Origin: JAICKM01 sp038228295
Lineage (GTDB): Bacteria; Chloroflexota; Chloroflexia; QHBQ01; JAICKM01
Length of the DNA: 64,000 nucleotides
Assembly (NCBI GenBank): GCA_038228295.1
Contig: JBBRPH010000024.1
Coordinates: 8,487 to 72,486 of the forward strand
Direction of reading: 5' to 3'
Part shown: in pieces, positions 15,706 to 24,312 of the stretch
Layout of the letters: every line of letters begins with the position of its first letter
Numbering within the stretch: the first letter of the stretch is position 1
Position numbers and translations under genes: made by a program
Notes under the pieces: generated by a model
Database searches by the model: none
What the model was told of the DNA's origin: nothing
What the model saw: the letters and a program-made list of their open reading frames with translations, nothing else

Positions 15706-17295
15706 TCAAAGGTTAGATAGTGAGGCGCGCACATCATAGCCGGCGAGCGGCGCGGTGGAGTCGGCGCCCTGGGCAGGAGTCCAGCGCACCGCCCGGTCTT
15801 TGCCGGCGCGCTTAGCCGCATAGAGCGCGGCATCGGCCTGCGCGTGCAGGTCCGTGACGGTGGTGGCATCGGCCGGGTAGCCGGCCACGCCGGCCGAAAC
15901 GCTAACATGGGGGTGCAGGCCATGCTGCGCCAGCACCTCGGCGACCGCGCTACGCAACCGGCTTGCCAGCAGCAGCCCCGCTGTTGGGTCGGTCTGCGGC
16001 ACGATGACGGCAAACTCATCGCCGCCGCAGCGGCAGGGAATATCCACTGTGCGACAACCGGCGCGTAAGGCGTGACCGATCGCGATCAGCAGCGTGTCAC
16101 CCGCCGCGTGACCGTAATGATCGTTGACCCCCTTGAAGTTGTCCAAGTCCAGCGCGATTAGCGTTAGAGGATAACTATAGCGCACGCTGCGCTCCCATTC
16201 GGCTTGCAGGCGGTGCGCGTAGTAGCCTTTGTTAAACAGCCCGGTGAGCGGATCGCTGATCGCTAGGCGCGCATATTCTTCGTTTTGCCAGACCAACTGC
16301 TCCTTTTCCTGACGCAGCCGACGATTCTCGCCCAGCGAGAGGGCCAAGCGCAGCACGCCCAGCGTGAGACAAAGCAGCACGCTCAACCCTACCATATCGG
16401 TCCAGCGACCGTTGCTGGGGCGGAAAAGCGGAAGCAGGATCACACTGCCCAGGCCGATAAGCGGCAACCAGCCGGCGTAGCGATCCCAGGCCGGCGAAGT
16501 CTCCGCCGGAGCCGGGGGGTAGGCAACGGCGTGAGCGGCGGCCACAAAAAGCAGCCCGGCGGCGATATTGAGTGCGCCGTTCAGCCCGTCGGTGAGGCGC
16601 AAGCCTTCAGCCAGCATCCAGACTTGCCGTTCGCCGCTAACCACAGCGGGTAGCAAGCCACTCAAGGCCAGGGCAGCAGCGCGCGGCAATGCGCCGGTGG
16701 TGCCGTAGCGCACCACGACAGCGGCCGCAAACAAAGCCAGCCCGGCCCCAACCTGGAGCAACGGCAACAATGTTCCGCCCTGCGCCGACAGCGGCCACAC
16801 CAGGAAGTAGCCGGCCAGGGTCGCGCCACAAGCCACCAGCAACAGTGCTTCGGTCCATGTCGTTGCGTCGCGGCTGAGGGGGCCGACGCGAAACAAGCCG
16901 ACCAGCGCGCCCAGGCCCAGCACGCCCGTTCCCAACCAAATCCAACCGTCAAACGCAGGCGGATCAGGCAACGAAGTCGGCGGCAGCAGTTCGGCGAGGC
17001 GGCCCGTCGTCCAGAGGGTCAGCGCGGCAGCGAACGCACCCCAAACGTAGCGGTGCCCCGACGACTGCACTACCCAGACCAGCCAGGCCGCCGCCGCCGC
17101 CGCGCCCGGCACGGCCCATTGGAGCAGCAGGGCCGGCCCCAGCAGCGCCCCGCCACTGGCCTGCGCCACTGCATACGCACCAATCACAATCAACCCGCCC
17201 AGCGCCGCAACCGTCGCTCGCCGTTGCAGCCGCCTACCCAGTGGCGGCGGCCGCAGCCGCTTCAACGGATAGCGGCCGCTTAGTGCATCCCCCAC
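15706..17295 (-). CDS. membrane-bound diguanylate cyclase (GGDEF)
   Basis: A 529-residue protein starting at GTG with TAGGAG upstream. Residues ~30-320 hold about nine hydrophobic helices, an integral membrane sensor of unknown ligand. The C-terminal GGDEF domain starts at LAISDPLTGLFNKGYY, has FKGVNDHYGHAAGDTLL, and an intact active site RCGGDEFAVIVP (GGDEF at 424-428). The inhibitory I-site RxxD is present as RTVD at 415-418, five residues before GGDEF, so product inhibition is expected. It makes cyclic di-GMP from two GTP. A final ~25 residues after the domain look disordered. No EAL domain or c-di-GMP riboswitch was recognised in the window; surface genes at 54-60 kb are possible distant targets. 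Confidence 0.93.
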   Translation of the reverse strand: MGDALSGRYPLKRLRPPPLGRRLQRRATVAALGGLIVIGAYAVAQASGGALLGPALLLQWAVPGAAAAAAWLVWVVQSSGHRYVWGAFAAALTLWTTGRLAELLPPTSLPDPPAFDGWIWLGTGVLGLGALVGLFRVGPLSRDATTWTEALLLVACGATLAGYFLVWPLSAQGGTLLPLLQVGAGLALFAAAVVVRYGTTGALPRAAALALSGLLPAVVSGERQVWMLAEGLRLTDGLNGALNIAAGLLFVAAAHAVAYPPAPAETSPAWDRYAGWLPLIGLGSVILLPLFRPSNGRWTDMVGLSVLLCLTLGVLRLALSLGENRRLRQEKEQLVWQNEEYARLAISDPLTGLFNKGYYAHRLQAEWERSVRYSYPLTLIALDLDNFKGVNDHYGHAAGDTLLIAIGHALRAGCRTVDIPCRCGGDEFAVIVPQTDPTAGLLLASRLRSAVAEVLAQHGLHPHVSVSAGVAGYPADATTVTDLHAQADAALYAAKRAGKDRAVRWTPAQGADSTAPLAGYDVRASLSNL

Positions 17296-17467
17296 TGCGT
17301 CTCCTACGTCCTTGCGCGCCGGGGCAGAACCAATCCGCTAGAGTTCAGTCGTGTAGCTATCATACTACTATCATTATAGTACCCATCTTTAGCCAAACCA
17401 ATAGTACCTTTAGGCCATCTAATGCACCGCTAACAACACGAAGCCGACGCGGCTGCATAGCAAACAC

Positions 17468-18673
17468 TCAATACTTGCCATTGTGTCGCCAGGCACAAGC
17501 CTGGGCATAAACCGTCTCAATACGGCTCACGGCGGCCTCCCATGAGCGGTCGCGCAGGGCCACTTCCCGCAAGCGGCGACCGTGTGCCGCCGCCGCCGAA
17601 GGATCGCGCAGAGCAAGCACCAGAGCGGCGGCCAGCGACTCGACGTTGCCGCGTTCGGCATAGAGACCCAGGGGGCCGAGAAACTCGCGACTCACTGGCG
17701 TGTCGAAGGCCACCGTCGGCAGGCCCATTGCCATGTAGAGCGGAATCTTGCCCGCGCCTTCCGTCAGCGACAGCTTGGGAGCCACGGCCACCTGACCGAG
17801 GCCCAGCCAGTCGGGCACTTCGCCGTAGGGAATGCGGCCCGGAAAGACGACTCGCCCACTCACGCCCAACGAGTCAGCCAGAGCGCGGTAGCTATCCACA
17901 CCGGGGAAGCCCATGATCACAAAGCGCGTTTCAGGCAGCGTGTTGAGTACTAGGCGGCTGGCCTGGATCAGTAGGTCGGTGCCCTGGTAAGGCGCAAGCA
18001 GGCCAAGATAGACGACGACGGGCACGGCGGGCGGAATGCCGAGTTCGCGCCGGTGCGCCGCGCTGCGGGCCAGCGTGGCTGAGGTAGGCTGGAAGGTCGC
18101 GGTGTTCACCGCGTCAACGACCGGGAAGATTCGCGCGGCCGGATAGCCGAACTCCGCCCGCAACACCTCGGCCGCGTTGTGCGAGGAGGTTAGCACCGCA
18201 TCGGCTAGGTGGTTAATACGGCTTTCGAGCCGGCGCAACGGACGGTAGACAGGGCCGGCCTTGTTTAAAAAGCGGTGGTCTACCATCTCGCCGGTCAGAC
18301 TGCCCTGGTAGTCGAACACCAGCGGCACGCCGGCCCATTGGCGCACTGGGTAGCCCAGCAGCGCACCTTCGTGCATATGGGCATGGACGATCTGCGGCCG
18401 AGTCTGGAGCGCGGCGCGCAACACCGTCCCTTCCAGCATCACATCGAAATAGAGTTTGTGGCGCGTGGAGCCGACTTGCACACCACGCCGCCAGGGCACG
18501 TTCAGACTGCGCCGGATGCGGATACCCGGCACGTTGTTGCCGGTGTGGTAGGTGCAGACGGTGATGCGATGACCACGCGCCTGCAAACCCCGGATCTCTT
18601 CGAGGATACGGATATGGCCGCCGTAGTCGGCGAAAAACGAGGTGGGTGCGATCATCAAAATGCGATACGGCAC
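17468..18673 (-). CDS. glycosyltransferase family 4
   Basis: A 401-residue GT-B enzyme starting at GTG with GATGAGG nearby. The N-terminal domain has FADYGGHIRILEEIRGLQARGH, PQIVHAHMHEGALLGY and ADAVLTSSHNAAEVLRAEFG; the C-terminal nucleotide-sugar domain has VVYLGLLAPYQGTDLLIQA, GRVVFPGRIPYGEVPDWLGLGQVAVAP and EGAGKIPLYMAMGLPTVAFDTPVSREFLG. The E-containing EGAGKIPLYMAMG motif is the usual GT4 EX7E-type region. It should transfer a sugar from a nucleotide donor to a lipid or polysaccharide acceptor at the inner membrane face. It stands alone between the cyclase and secD, so its pathway is unknown. Confidence 0.88.
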   Translation of the reverse strand: MPYRILMIAPTSFFADYGGHIRILEEIRGLQARGHRITVCTYHTGNNVPGIRIRRSLNVPWRRGVQVGSTRHKLYFDVMLEGTVLRAALQTRPQIVHAHMHEGALLGYPVRQWAGVPLVFDYQGSLTGEMVDHRFLNKAGPVYRPLRRLESRINHLADAVLTSSHNAAEVLRAEFGYPAARIFPVVDAVNTATFQPTSATLARSAAHRRELGIPPAVPVVVYLGLLAPYQGTDLLIQASRLVLNTLPETRFVIMGFPGVDSYRALADSLGVSGRVVFPGRIPYGEVPDWLGLGQVAVAPKLSLTEGAGKIPLYMAMGLPTVAFDTPVSREFLGPLGLYAERGNVESLAAALVLALRDPSAAAAHGRRLREVALRDRSWEAAVSRIETVYAQACAWRHNGKY

Positions 18674-18874
18674 GCGAACCTCATCCCTTAACCCCGCTCC
18701 TACTTGAGAGAGGGGACTCTAACGGCGGATCTCACCCCGCAGGTAGGGGTAAACTTTGGCAGGAAGCGTCCCATTCCGTCACGCTATCTTCACCCTACTT
18801 CGTCGCGGAGAGGTGGGAGGGGAGGGCGGCGGACGCGGGTGCATTATAGAACCGCAGCGCCGGCGGTGTCAAGG
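18674..18874. repeat. intergenic region with a dispersed-type repeat
   Basis: The stretch at 18680-18722 (CCTCATCCCTTAACCCCGCT, then TACTTGAGAGAGGGGACTCT) has the look of short dispersed repeats common in intergenic DNA of many bacteria (CCC-rich arm, AGAGAGGGG arm). The rest of the gap shows no gene. A related sequence appears inside rsmG. Confidence 0.45.
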
Positions 18875-18904
18875 TTGACACTCCGCCGGTTCGTCCCGTA
18901 TAAT
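18875..18904 (+). promoter_or_regulatory. strong sigma-70-type promoter of secDF
   Basis: TTGACA (18875-18880) and TATAAT (18899-18904), both perfect, with an 18-bp spacer; the secD start lies 137 bp downstream. Confidence 0.8.
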
Positions 18905-19041
18905 CTTTAACTAGCGTGTATGAATCTGCCGCCTCCAAACGTCGTACAGAGTAGATACCCCAAACCGGCCCTGCGCGGTTGCGGGCCGGAGACTGCGGCG
19001 GAATACTGGACCATACGGATACAAGGGAGAGGAGCCCCCAG

Positions 19042-20580
19042 GTGCGTCAAAACCTCGCGGCAATGGTCGCGGCCATCGTCCTACTCGTCATCGTAGCGAG
19101 CGGCATTAACTTCTGGCCGAACGCCGACCTAAACTGGATCGGCATCACCAAAGCATTCCCCATCAAACTGGGACTGGACCTGCAAGGCGGGTCACAGGTC
19201 GTGCTACAGGTGCGACCCGGCCCCAATACTGCCGACCCTGCAGTGTTAGCAAGCAACCTACAAGCAGCGCGCGACGTGATTGAGAGTCGTGCCGCCGGGT
19301 CGGGTGTGTCGGAGCCGCTGGTGCAGGTGCAAGGCAATAATCGAATCATCGTCGAACTGCCGGGCGTGCAAAATCCCGACGAAGTACTGAAGACCCTGCG
19401 CGAAACCGGCTACCTGGAATGGATCGATGCCGGTAACACATCCATTCCCGATGGATCATTGGTTACAACGGAGGCAGGCCCGCCCAGTCCCGACCAATTG
19501 GCACGGGCCAACGGCGTGACCCCAACCCCCACTATCACGGGTACACAGACGCTCACCGGCACCCAGGCGATCACCACCACCGGCACGGTCAGCCCCACTG
19601 CCGCTCTCACTAGCTACAGCAACGGCAAGGTCTACAAAGTCGTTATCAACGGCTCAGACGTTGACGGCTCAAAAGTGACCGCGACGGTGGATTCGTCAAC
19701 CGGCCAACCTATCGTCAGTTTCACGCTGAAAGGCGAGGGGCCGCGCAAGCTGCAAGAGTTTACGCAGCGCAGCTTACCTACTGCGGGTAATGTTTATACA
19801 TATATGCCCATTGTACTGGATAAGCAAGTTATTTCTAGTCCTTACATCAAAGGTGTCATTCCGAGCGGTAACGGGCAGATCACCACGAATTCGCTGTCCG
19901 AAGCGCAGAAGTTAGCGATCCAGTTGCGCTATGGGGCGCTGCCGGTTACGCTTGACGTGGTGCAGCAGCGCACGGTGGGCGCGACACTCGGCTCAGAAGG
20001 TATCAACCGCAGCGTTATTGCCGGCATCGTTGGTCTGAGTCTCGTCATGCTGTTCATGCTGCTATTCTACCGCTTACCGGGCCTATTGGCCGACATCGCG
20101 CTGCTGATCTTCGCCTTGATCACCTTCGCCATCTTCCGCTTCCTCCCGGTGACGCTGACACTGGCCGGTATCGCAGGCTTCATCCTCTCAATTGGTATGG
20201 CCGTAGATGCCAATGTGCTGATTTTTGCCCGTATCCGCGAAGAATTACGCAGCGGCAAGACGGTCGGCGCGGCGGTGGAGGCCGGCTTTGATCATGCTTG
20301 GCCGTCGATCCGCGACTCCAACGCGACCACGCTGATCATCACGCTAATCCTCTACTGGTTCGGCAGCTTTGTCGGCGGAGCCACTGTGATCAAAGGCTTC
20401 GCGCTAACATTGTTTATTTCGGTGGCCGTCTCGCTGTTTACCGCTATCACGATCAGCCGCACATTGCTGCGCCTCGTCGTCAGCGGTAACCGCACGCCGA
20501 GCCGCTGGTGGTTCGGCATTGATACCCCGAAGCCCGCCGCACCGCCGCCGACCGAAAGCGGTACCCAGCCGATTGGTTAA
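19042..20580 (+). CDS. secD: protein translocase subunit SecD
   Basis: A 512-residue membrane protein. The start is GTG at 19042 with GGGAGAGGAG upstream, giving VRQNLAAMVAAIVLLVIV as the first helix. The family motifs are LGLDLQGGSQVVLQV, RAAGSGVSEPLVQVQG and, in the C-terminal membrane half, GLSLVMLFMLLFYRLPG, GIAGFILSIGMAVDANVLIFARIREELRSGK and GFDHAWPSIRDSNATTL. SecD with SecF uses the proton gradient to help protein export after SecA. An unusual Thr/Gly/Pro-rich insert (about residues 155-195, TPTPTITGTQTLTGTQ) lies in the extracytoplasmic P1 domain. secF follows 87 bp later. Confidence 0.94.
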   Translation: MRQNLAAMVAAIVLLVIVASGINFWPNADLNWIGITKAFPIKLGLDLQGGSQVVLQVRPGPNTADPAVLASNLQAARDVIESRAAGSGVSEPLVQVQGNNRIIVELPGVQNPDEVLKTLRETGYLEWIDAGNTSIPDGSLVTTEAGPPSPDQLARANGVTPTPTITGTQTLTGTQAITTTGTVSPTAALTSYSNGKVYKVVINGSDVDGSKVTATVDSSTGQPIVSFTLKGEGPRKLQEFTQRSLPTAGNVYTYMPIVLDKQVISSPYIKGVIPSGNGQITTNSLSEAQKLAIQLRYGALPVTLDVVQQRTVGATLGSEGINRSVIAGIVGLSLVMLFMLLFYRLPGLLADIALLIFALITFAIFRFLPVTLTLAGIAGFILSIGMAVDANVLIFARIREELRSGKTVGAAVEAGFDHAWPSIRDSNATTLIITLILYWFGSFVGGATVIKGFALTLFISVAVSLFTAITISRTLLRLVVSGNRTPSRWWFGIDTPKPAAPPPTESGTQPIG

Positions 20581-20667
20581 TCTCTGGATCTTGTGGAGCA
20601 GTGGCCTGCGGGCCGCCGATAGCATCGGCCTCTGGGCCGCACTTAGGATAGAGGAGCGTCGCGTCGC

Positions 20668-21804
20668 ATGATTGACATTGTAGGCAAACGATACTTATAC
20701 TTCCTGGTGTCGTTGATCATCATCATTCCAGGACTGATTTCACTGCTGATCCCCCCGCATCTGAATGTCGGGATCGACTTCAAAGGCGGCACGATCTGGG
20801 AAGTGGTGCCCAAAAACAACGTACCGGCGGATACAAACAGAGTGAGTAGCCTACTCACGGGGGCGGGGATTAAAGATCCTTCAGTGCAAAACGCCGAACT
20901 GATCGCCGGCACCGTCCACACGCCCACCCTGATCATGCGGATGCCGAATATTACGCCGGAAGACAAAGAGAAGCTAGTGGCGCTGCTGGTGAATAACAAC
21001 ATCGTCGCGGGCAGCAAAAAGACGACCACCATCGCGCCGGCGGGGAGCATCAGCAACACGGGCACCGTGACCGGCACCGGCACGGTCAGTACGACACGCA
21101 CCGTGACCGGCACGGTGGGCAGCACAGGGGGCGCGGCCGGCACGACGACCACAACCCAAACAAGCCTGGACCGCGGCACTGAAGTTTCGTTCGACACGAT
21201 AGGACCGACAGTGGGCAGCGAAGTAGCGGGGCGCGCAGTTCTGGCGGTGGCGGTGGCTTCGTTGGGCATCCTGGCTTATCTTTGGTATGCCTTTCGCCGC
21301 GTGCCGAACCCGATCCGCTATGCGGTATGCGCTATCCTCGCCTTGCTGCATGACGTGTTCGTGGTGCTGGGGGTCTTCTCGATCCTAGGCCGCTTCATCG
21401 AGGGCATTGATGTAGACGCGCTGTTTATCACGGCTATGCTGACAGTGATCGGCTTCTCAGTCCACGACACGATTGTGGTCTTCGACCGCATCCGTGAAAA
21501 TATCCTCAAGCGCCGCTTCGACACCTTTGATCGCGTGGTCAACTACAGCTTGGTGCAAACGCTGACCCGTTCGGTCAACACCTCACTGACGGTCATCTTC
21601 ACGCTATTCGCGCTGTTTCTGTTCGGCGGCTCGTCCATCCGCAACTTTGTGCTGGCGCTGCTGGTCGGCATCATCTCCGGGACGTACTCCTCGATCTTCA
21701 ACGCCAGCCTGCTGTTGGTGGTCTGGGAGAACAAGGAGTGGCGCAACTGGTTCGGTGGTCGTGGCCGCGCCGCCGATGCAAGCGGCCGGGCGCGCACAGC
21801 GTAG
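20668..21804 (+). CDS. secF: protein translocase subunit SecF
   Basis: A 378-residue membrane protein with GAGGAG upstream of the ATG. It starts MIDIVGKRYLYFLVSLI with the helix before the P1 domain, has GIDFKGGTIWEV (the SecF FxGG motif) and a C-terminal five-helix unit: ILALLHDVFVVLGVF, ALFITAMLTVIGFSVHDTIVVFDRIREN and LTRSVNTSLTVIFTLFALFLFGG. It forms the export-assisting complex with SecD. As in SecD, the extracytoplasmic domain carries a Thr/Gly-rich insert (about residues 128-172, NTGTVTGTGTVSTTRTVTGT). Ends at a strong hairpin. Confidence 0.94.
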   Translation: MIDIVGKRYLYFLVSLIIIIPGLISLLIPPHLNVGIDFKGGTIWEVVPKNNVPADTNRVSSLLTGAGIKDPSVQNAELIAGTVHTPTLIMRMPNITPEDKEKLVALLVNNNIVAGSKKTTTIAPAGSISNTGTVTGTGTVSTTRTVTGTVGSTGGAAGTTTTTQTSLDRGTEVSFDTIGPTVGSEVAGRAVLAVAVASLGILAYLWYAFRRVPNPIRYAVCAILALLHDVFVVLGVFSILGRFIEGIDVDALFITAMLTVIGFSVHDTIVVFDRIRENILKRRFDTFDRVVNYSLVQTLTRSVNTSLTVIFTLFALFLFGGSSIRNFVLALLVGIISGTYSSIFNASLLLVVWENKEWRNWFGGRGRAADASGRARTA

Positions 21805-21824
21805 CACGTAAAACGTGAAATATG

Positions 21825-21860
21825 CAGCAGGCCACCAGAGAGAACTCTGGTGGCCTGCTG
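21825..21860 (+). terminator. terminator of secDF
   Basis: A 16-bp perfect stem: CAGCAGGCCACCAGAG (21825-21840), loop AGAA, CTCTGGTGGCCTGCTG (21845-21860), followed by GTTTC. Confidence 0.8.
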
Positions 21861-21878
21861 GTTTCAGAGGGGTATCTG

Positions 21879-21962
21879 TTAGGCGATGAACTCCACGCGC
21901 CCCGTTTCTAGGTCGTAGCGCGCACCGACAATCCGCTTCGCATACGGACGACACCACGGAGT
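21879..21962 (-). pseudogene. probable remnant of a beta-carbonic anhydrase (C-terminus)
   Basis: On the minus strand a frame ending in TAA (21879-21881) reads RPYAKRIVGARYDLETGRVEFIA. The pattern VGAxYDLxTGxVEF at the very C-terminus is typical of beta-carbonic anhydrases. No start codon or catalytic Cys/His motifs are present upstream; the frame becomes nonsensical toward 22000. I infer that the gene was deleted except for its tail. A chance match cannot be excluded because only ~22 residues are informative. Confidence 0.45.
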
Positions 21963-22042
21963 CAGGGAGCCACGGAGATTTTGGCGATTGGACTCGTTGT
22001 GTGTACCTATTCAGCCAGTGGATCGGCGAGAGAAAACTGTCG

Positions 22043-22167
22043 TTCTGACCGCAGTGAAGAATCGGCTGCCCTGCGAATTCAGTCCACCCGCCGCGACTCA
22101 CGTTGCTCTGTCTATACCTGCGAGTGGCTGTGTACCTACCCCAACTGATTCTTCACTGCGGTCAGAA
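22043..22167. repeat. inverted-repeat element between secF and the DUF4097 gene
   Basis: TTCTGACCGCAGTGAAGAAT(C) at 22043-22063 is repeated exactly in reverse complement at 22147-22167, 83 bp apart; short flanks (GTCG) also match. The arm resembles the ATTCTTC...CAGAATGAC repeat found between genes of many bacteria. No target-site duplication was spotted. It may be a non-autonomous or dispersed palindromic element. Confidence 0.6.
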
Positions 22168-22233
22168 TGACCGACTTCTTTTTGCCCGTAGGCTGACGAG
22201 TTACTTAGTCGTCTCTCCGCACTAACGCTAATT

Positions 22234-23427
22234 CTAGCCGGCCAGTTCGGCCAACCGCCGCAGCCCATCGTCCACAGTCAACTCGCCGCGTTCGATGGCT
22301 TCGAGGATCGACATTTCGGCGGAGGGACGCGGGGCAGGCGGGGCGGCCTCGGCGGACAGGCGCTGGGTGGGAGCAGGGTCGCCGGCCACACGGGCGGCGG
22401 TGCCGTCCAACGCGGCTTGGGCGGCGGCGCTTTCGTCAGGCGAAAAGGCGCGTGTCATAGACTCTGCATTTTCCACGGGCGGAGTCGCCCAATTAGGAGC
22501 CGGACCACTCACGGCGTGCGCGCTGTTGCGGCCGATCTCTACGTCGCCGCTGGTGGTGCGGATACGTAGGCGCAGATCACCGCCGCCGTTGAGCGTGACT
22601 TGCCGATGGCGACGGCTCTGGCGGTGCGATTGGTGCGGCAGGTCACACTCAAAGTCGCCACTGATCGTCTCAAACTCCACCGCTGCGCGTGTGTCCACCG
22701 GCAGGCGGAGGTCCAGATCGCCACTGACGCTCTGGATCTCGTAGTCCGCGCCGGGGTGCAAGACCGCATCGAGGGTCAGGTCGCCGCTAACTGTGCCGGC
22801 GCTAAACGCGGCCAGTTCCGTTTCGCGTACATCCAAGTCGCCACTGATCGTCCGTAGCCCCAGCCGCCCGCGCAGCCGCTTGACTTCCACATCGCTGGAA
22901 GCGCCTTTGACTAGCACGCTGCCCTCGATCTCATGCAGTTGCACATCGCCCGACGCGCTTTGGATAAAGACATTGCCCTGCACCGCACTCACCGCGATGT
23001 CGCCGTTGGCTGTCCGCACGGTGACGGAGCAGCGATGGGGCACCTGGATATCGAGCGGCACGTTACCGGATCGTCCCAGGCGGCCCAGGCCGCGGCCCAA
23101 CTCGGTCAACCCCTGGCGTAGGTCACTCAGGTTCAGGTCCAGACCGCTCTGCAAGCCCTCCCACTTACCGCCGATGCCGCCCAGCAGTCCCTCCCACTTG
23201 CCGCCGACAGGCAGCAGGTTCACCGTCACATGGTTGCCTTGGTGCTGCACATTCAGCACATCTTCTAGGCTGTCGGAGTACTCATCTTCCGTGGTGCTGA
23301 TGCGGATAGCCGGCTGGTCCCAGCCGCTGATCGTGATGTCGCCGCTGAGGCCGTCTACGGCCAGGTTGGCCGCGCCATCGGCGGCAACCTCGAATTGTAG
23401 CCCTTGTCCGTTGCTAGTTGCGTTCAT
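22234..23427 (-). CDS. DUF4097-type beta-helix protein with C-terminal helical module
   Basis: A 397-residue protein; the ATG at 23427 has AAGGAGAAGGAG upstream. Most of it is a run of beta-strand repeats with the phrase SGDI/SGDV/SGDL (GLSGDITISGWD, SASGDVQLHEIEGSVLVKG, TISGDLDVRE, TVSGDLTLDAV, SVSGDLDLRLPV, TISGDFECDLP, TTSGDVEIGRN), the signature of DUF4097 (putative adhesin) proteins. There is no signal peptide. The last 25 residues (SILEAIERGELTVDDGLRRL) form a short helical module also found in two other proteins of this operon. It is the last gene of a five-gene minus-strand group. A role in envelope-stress response by analogy with yvl/lia-type genes is inference. Confidence 0.82.
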   Translation of the reverse strand: MNATSNGQGLQFEVAADGAANLAVDGLSGDITISGWDQPAIRISTTEDEYSDSLEDVLNVQHQGNHVTVNLLPVGGKWEGLLGGIGGKWEGLQSGLDLNLSDLRQGLTELGRGLGRLGRSGNVPLDIQVPHRCSVTVRTANGDIAVSAVQGNVFIQSASGDVQLHEIEGSVLVKGASSDVEVKRLRGRLGLRTISGDLDVRETELAAFSAGTVSGDLTLDAVLHPGADYEIQSVSGDLDLRLPVDTRAAVEFETISGDFECDLPHQSHRQSRRHRQVTLNGGGDLRLRIRTTSGDVEIGRNSAHAVSGPAPNWATPPVENAESMTRAFSPDESAAAQAALDGTAARVAGDPAPTQRLSAEAAPPAPRPSAEMSILEAIERGELTVDDGLRRLAELAG

Positions 23428-23501
23428 CGGATGCTCCTTCTCCTTACTGTTGCGCCTGCCGGCGGCAGGTCGCACCGTGTCTAGCGGTCGGTTGGTGCGC
23501 C

Positions 23502-24203
23502 TTATTCGACGCTGATTTCGACTCGTGCGCCGGGGCGCTCGTCATCGCCGGATTCTTGCACATCAATGATCTTGCCTATTGCGCCGCTCTGAATCGCCTC
23601 ACTGATCGCTTGCATTTCGATGCCTGCCGAGTCGGGGATATAGCGCCCGGCCAGTTTGAGGCCGAAGTTAACTAAGCCAATCGGCAGGTTGACGTTGACG
23701 GTAGCGTGCTTGGCCCCGGACTCCGTTACGCGGATGCGGAGGAAACGCGCCCCACTGCCACTGCCGCCGGGTTCACTGTCGAGGGTTTCGGTGTCACGGC
23801 GGCGGCGGCGGTTCTCTTGTTCGCGTTGGCGGTTGTGGGCCTCGCGTTCGCGCAGGCGGGCCTCGCGTTCGCGGTTACGCGCATCGCGTTCGCGCTCACG
23901 GACTTTGCCGAAGGCGGCATCGAATGGATCGAAGCCGAAACCGGGCATTTCCGGCATAGGAGGCATCGGCGGGATGGGTGGGATCGGGGGAATAGGCGGC
24001 ACCGGCGGTACCGACGCACCCGGCTCGCCACCCCAGGCCCAACCGCCGGGATGCCAGCGGTTCTGCGCCTGGGTGGTTGCCTCGGCCGCCCGCACGCGGG
24101 CGGTGTTGGCTGCGTTCAGCGCGTTCAGCAGCTTCGCGCCGTCCTCGGCGCTAATTTTGCGCTCCTCGATCATTTTCAAGATGTGTAATTGTTCTTCACT
24201 CAT
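23502..24203 (-). CDS. SHOCT-like module protein with charged linker
   Basis: A 233-residue protein with AAAGGAG upstream. Residues 1-30 (EEQLHILKMIEERKISAEDG) are the SHOCT-like helical module. Next come a Pro-rich stretch (PPIPPIPPIPPMPP) and a strongly charged Arg/Glu coiled segment (repeats of REREAR and REREAH, ~residues 105-140). The C-terminal ~85 residues form a compact domain (FLRIRVTESGAKHATVNVNL, then IPDSAGIEMQAISEAIQSGAIGKIIDVQ) as in YvlB-like proteins that accompany DUF4097. It lies 74 bp upstream of the DUF4097 gene. Function unknown; probable partner of its neighbours. Confidence 0.75.
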   Translation of the reverse strand: MSEEQLHILKMIEERKISAEDGAKLLNALNAANTARVRAAEATTQAQNRWHPGGWAWGGEPGASVPPVPPIPPIPPIPPMPPMPEMPGFGFDPFDAAFGKVRERERDARNREREARLREREAHNRQREQENRRRRRDTETLDSEPGGSGSGARFLRIRVTESGAKHATVNVNLPIGLVNFGLKLAGRYIPDSAGIEMQAISEAIQSGAIGKIIDVQESGDDERPGARVEISVE

Positions 24204-24312
24204 GGCGATTGCTCCTTTGTGTATTGTATTGTGTGTTGTGTTGTGTGTGTTGTGTGTTGCCGTCCGTTAATCGCATTTCAAGGCTACTACCTAGCGGCGG
24301 CCGCCTACGCGG

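Noticed and set aside
18979..19041. longer N-terminus of SecD from an upstream ATG
   Set aside because: The added residues do not fit SecD, and the strong GGGAGAGGAG site precedes the GTG at 19042.
24210..24262. TG-rich simple repeat (GTGTTGTGTGTTG) as a regulatory element
   Set aside because: Low-complexity DNA upstream of a ribosome site; nothing beyond simple repetition seen.
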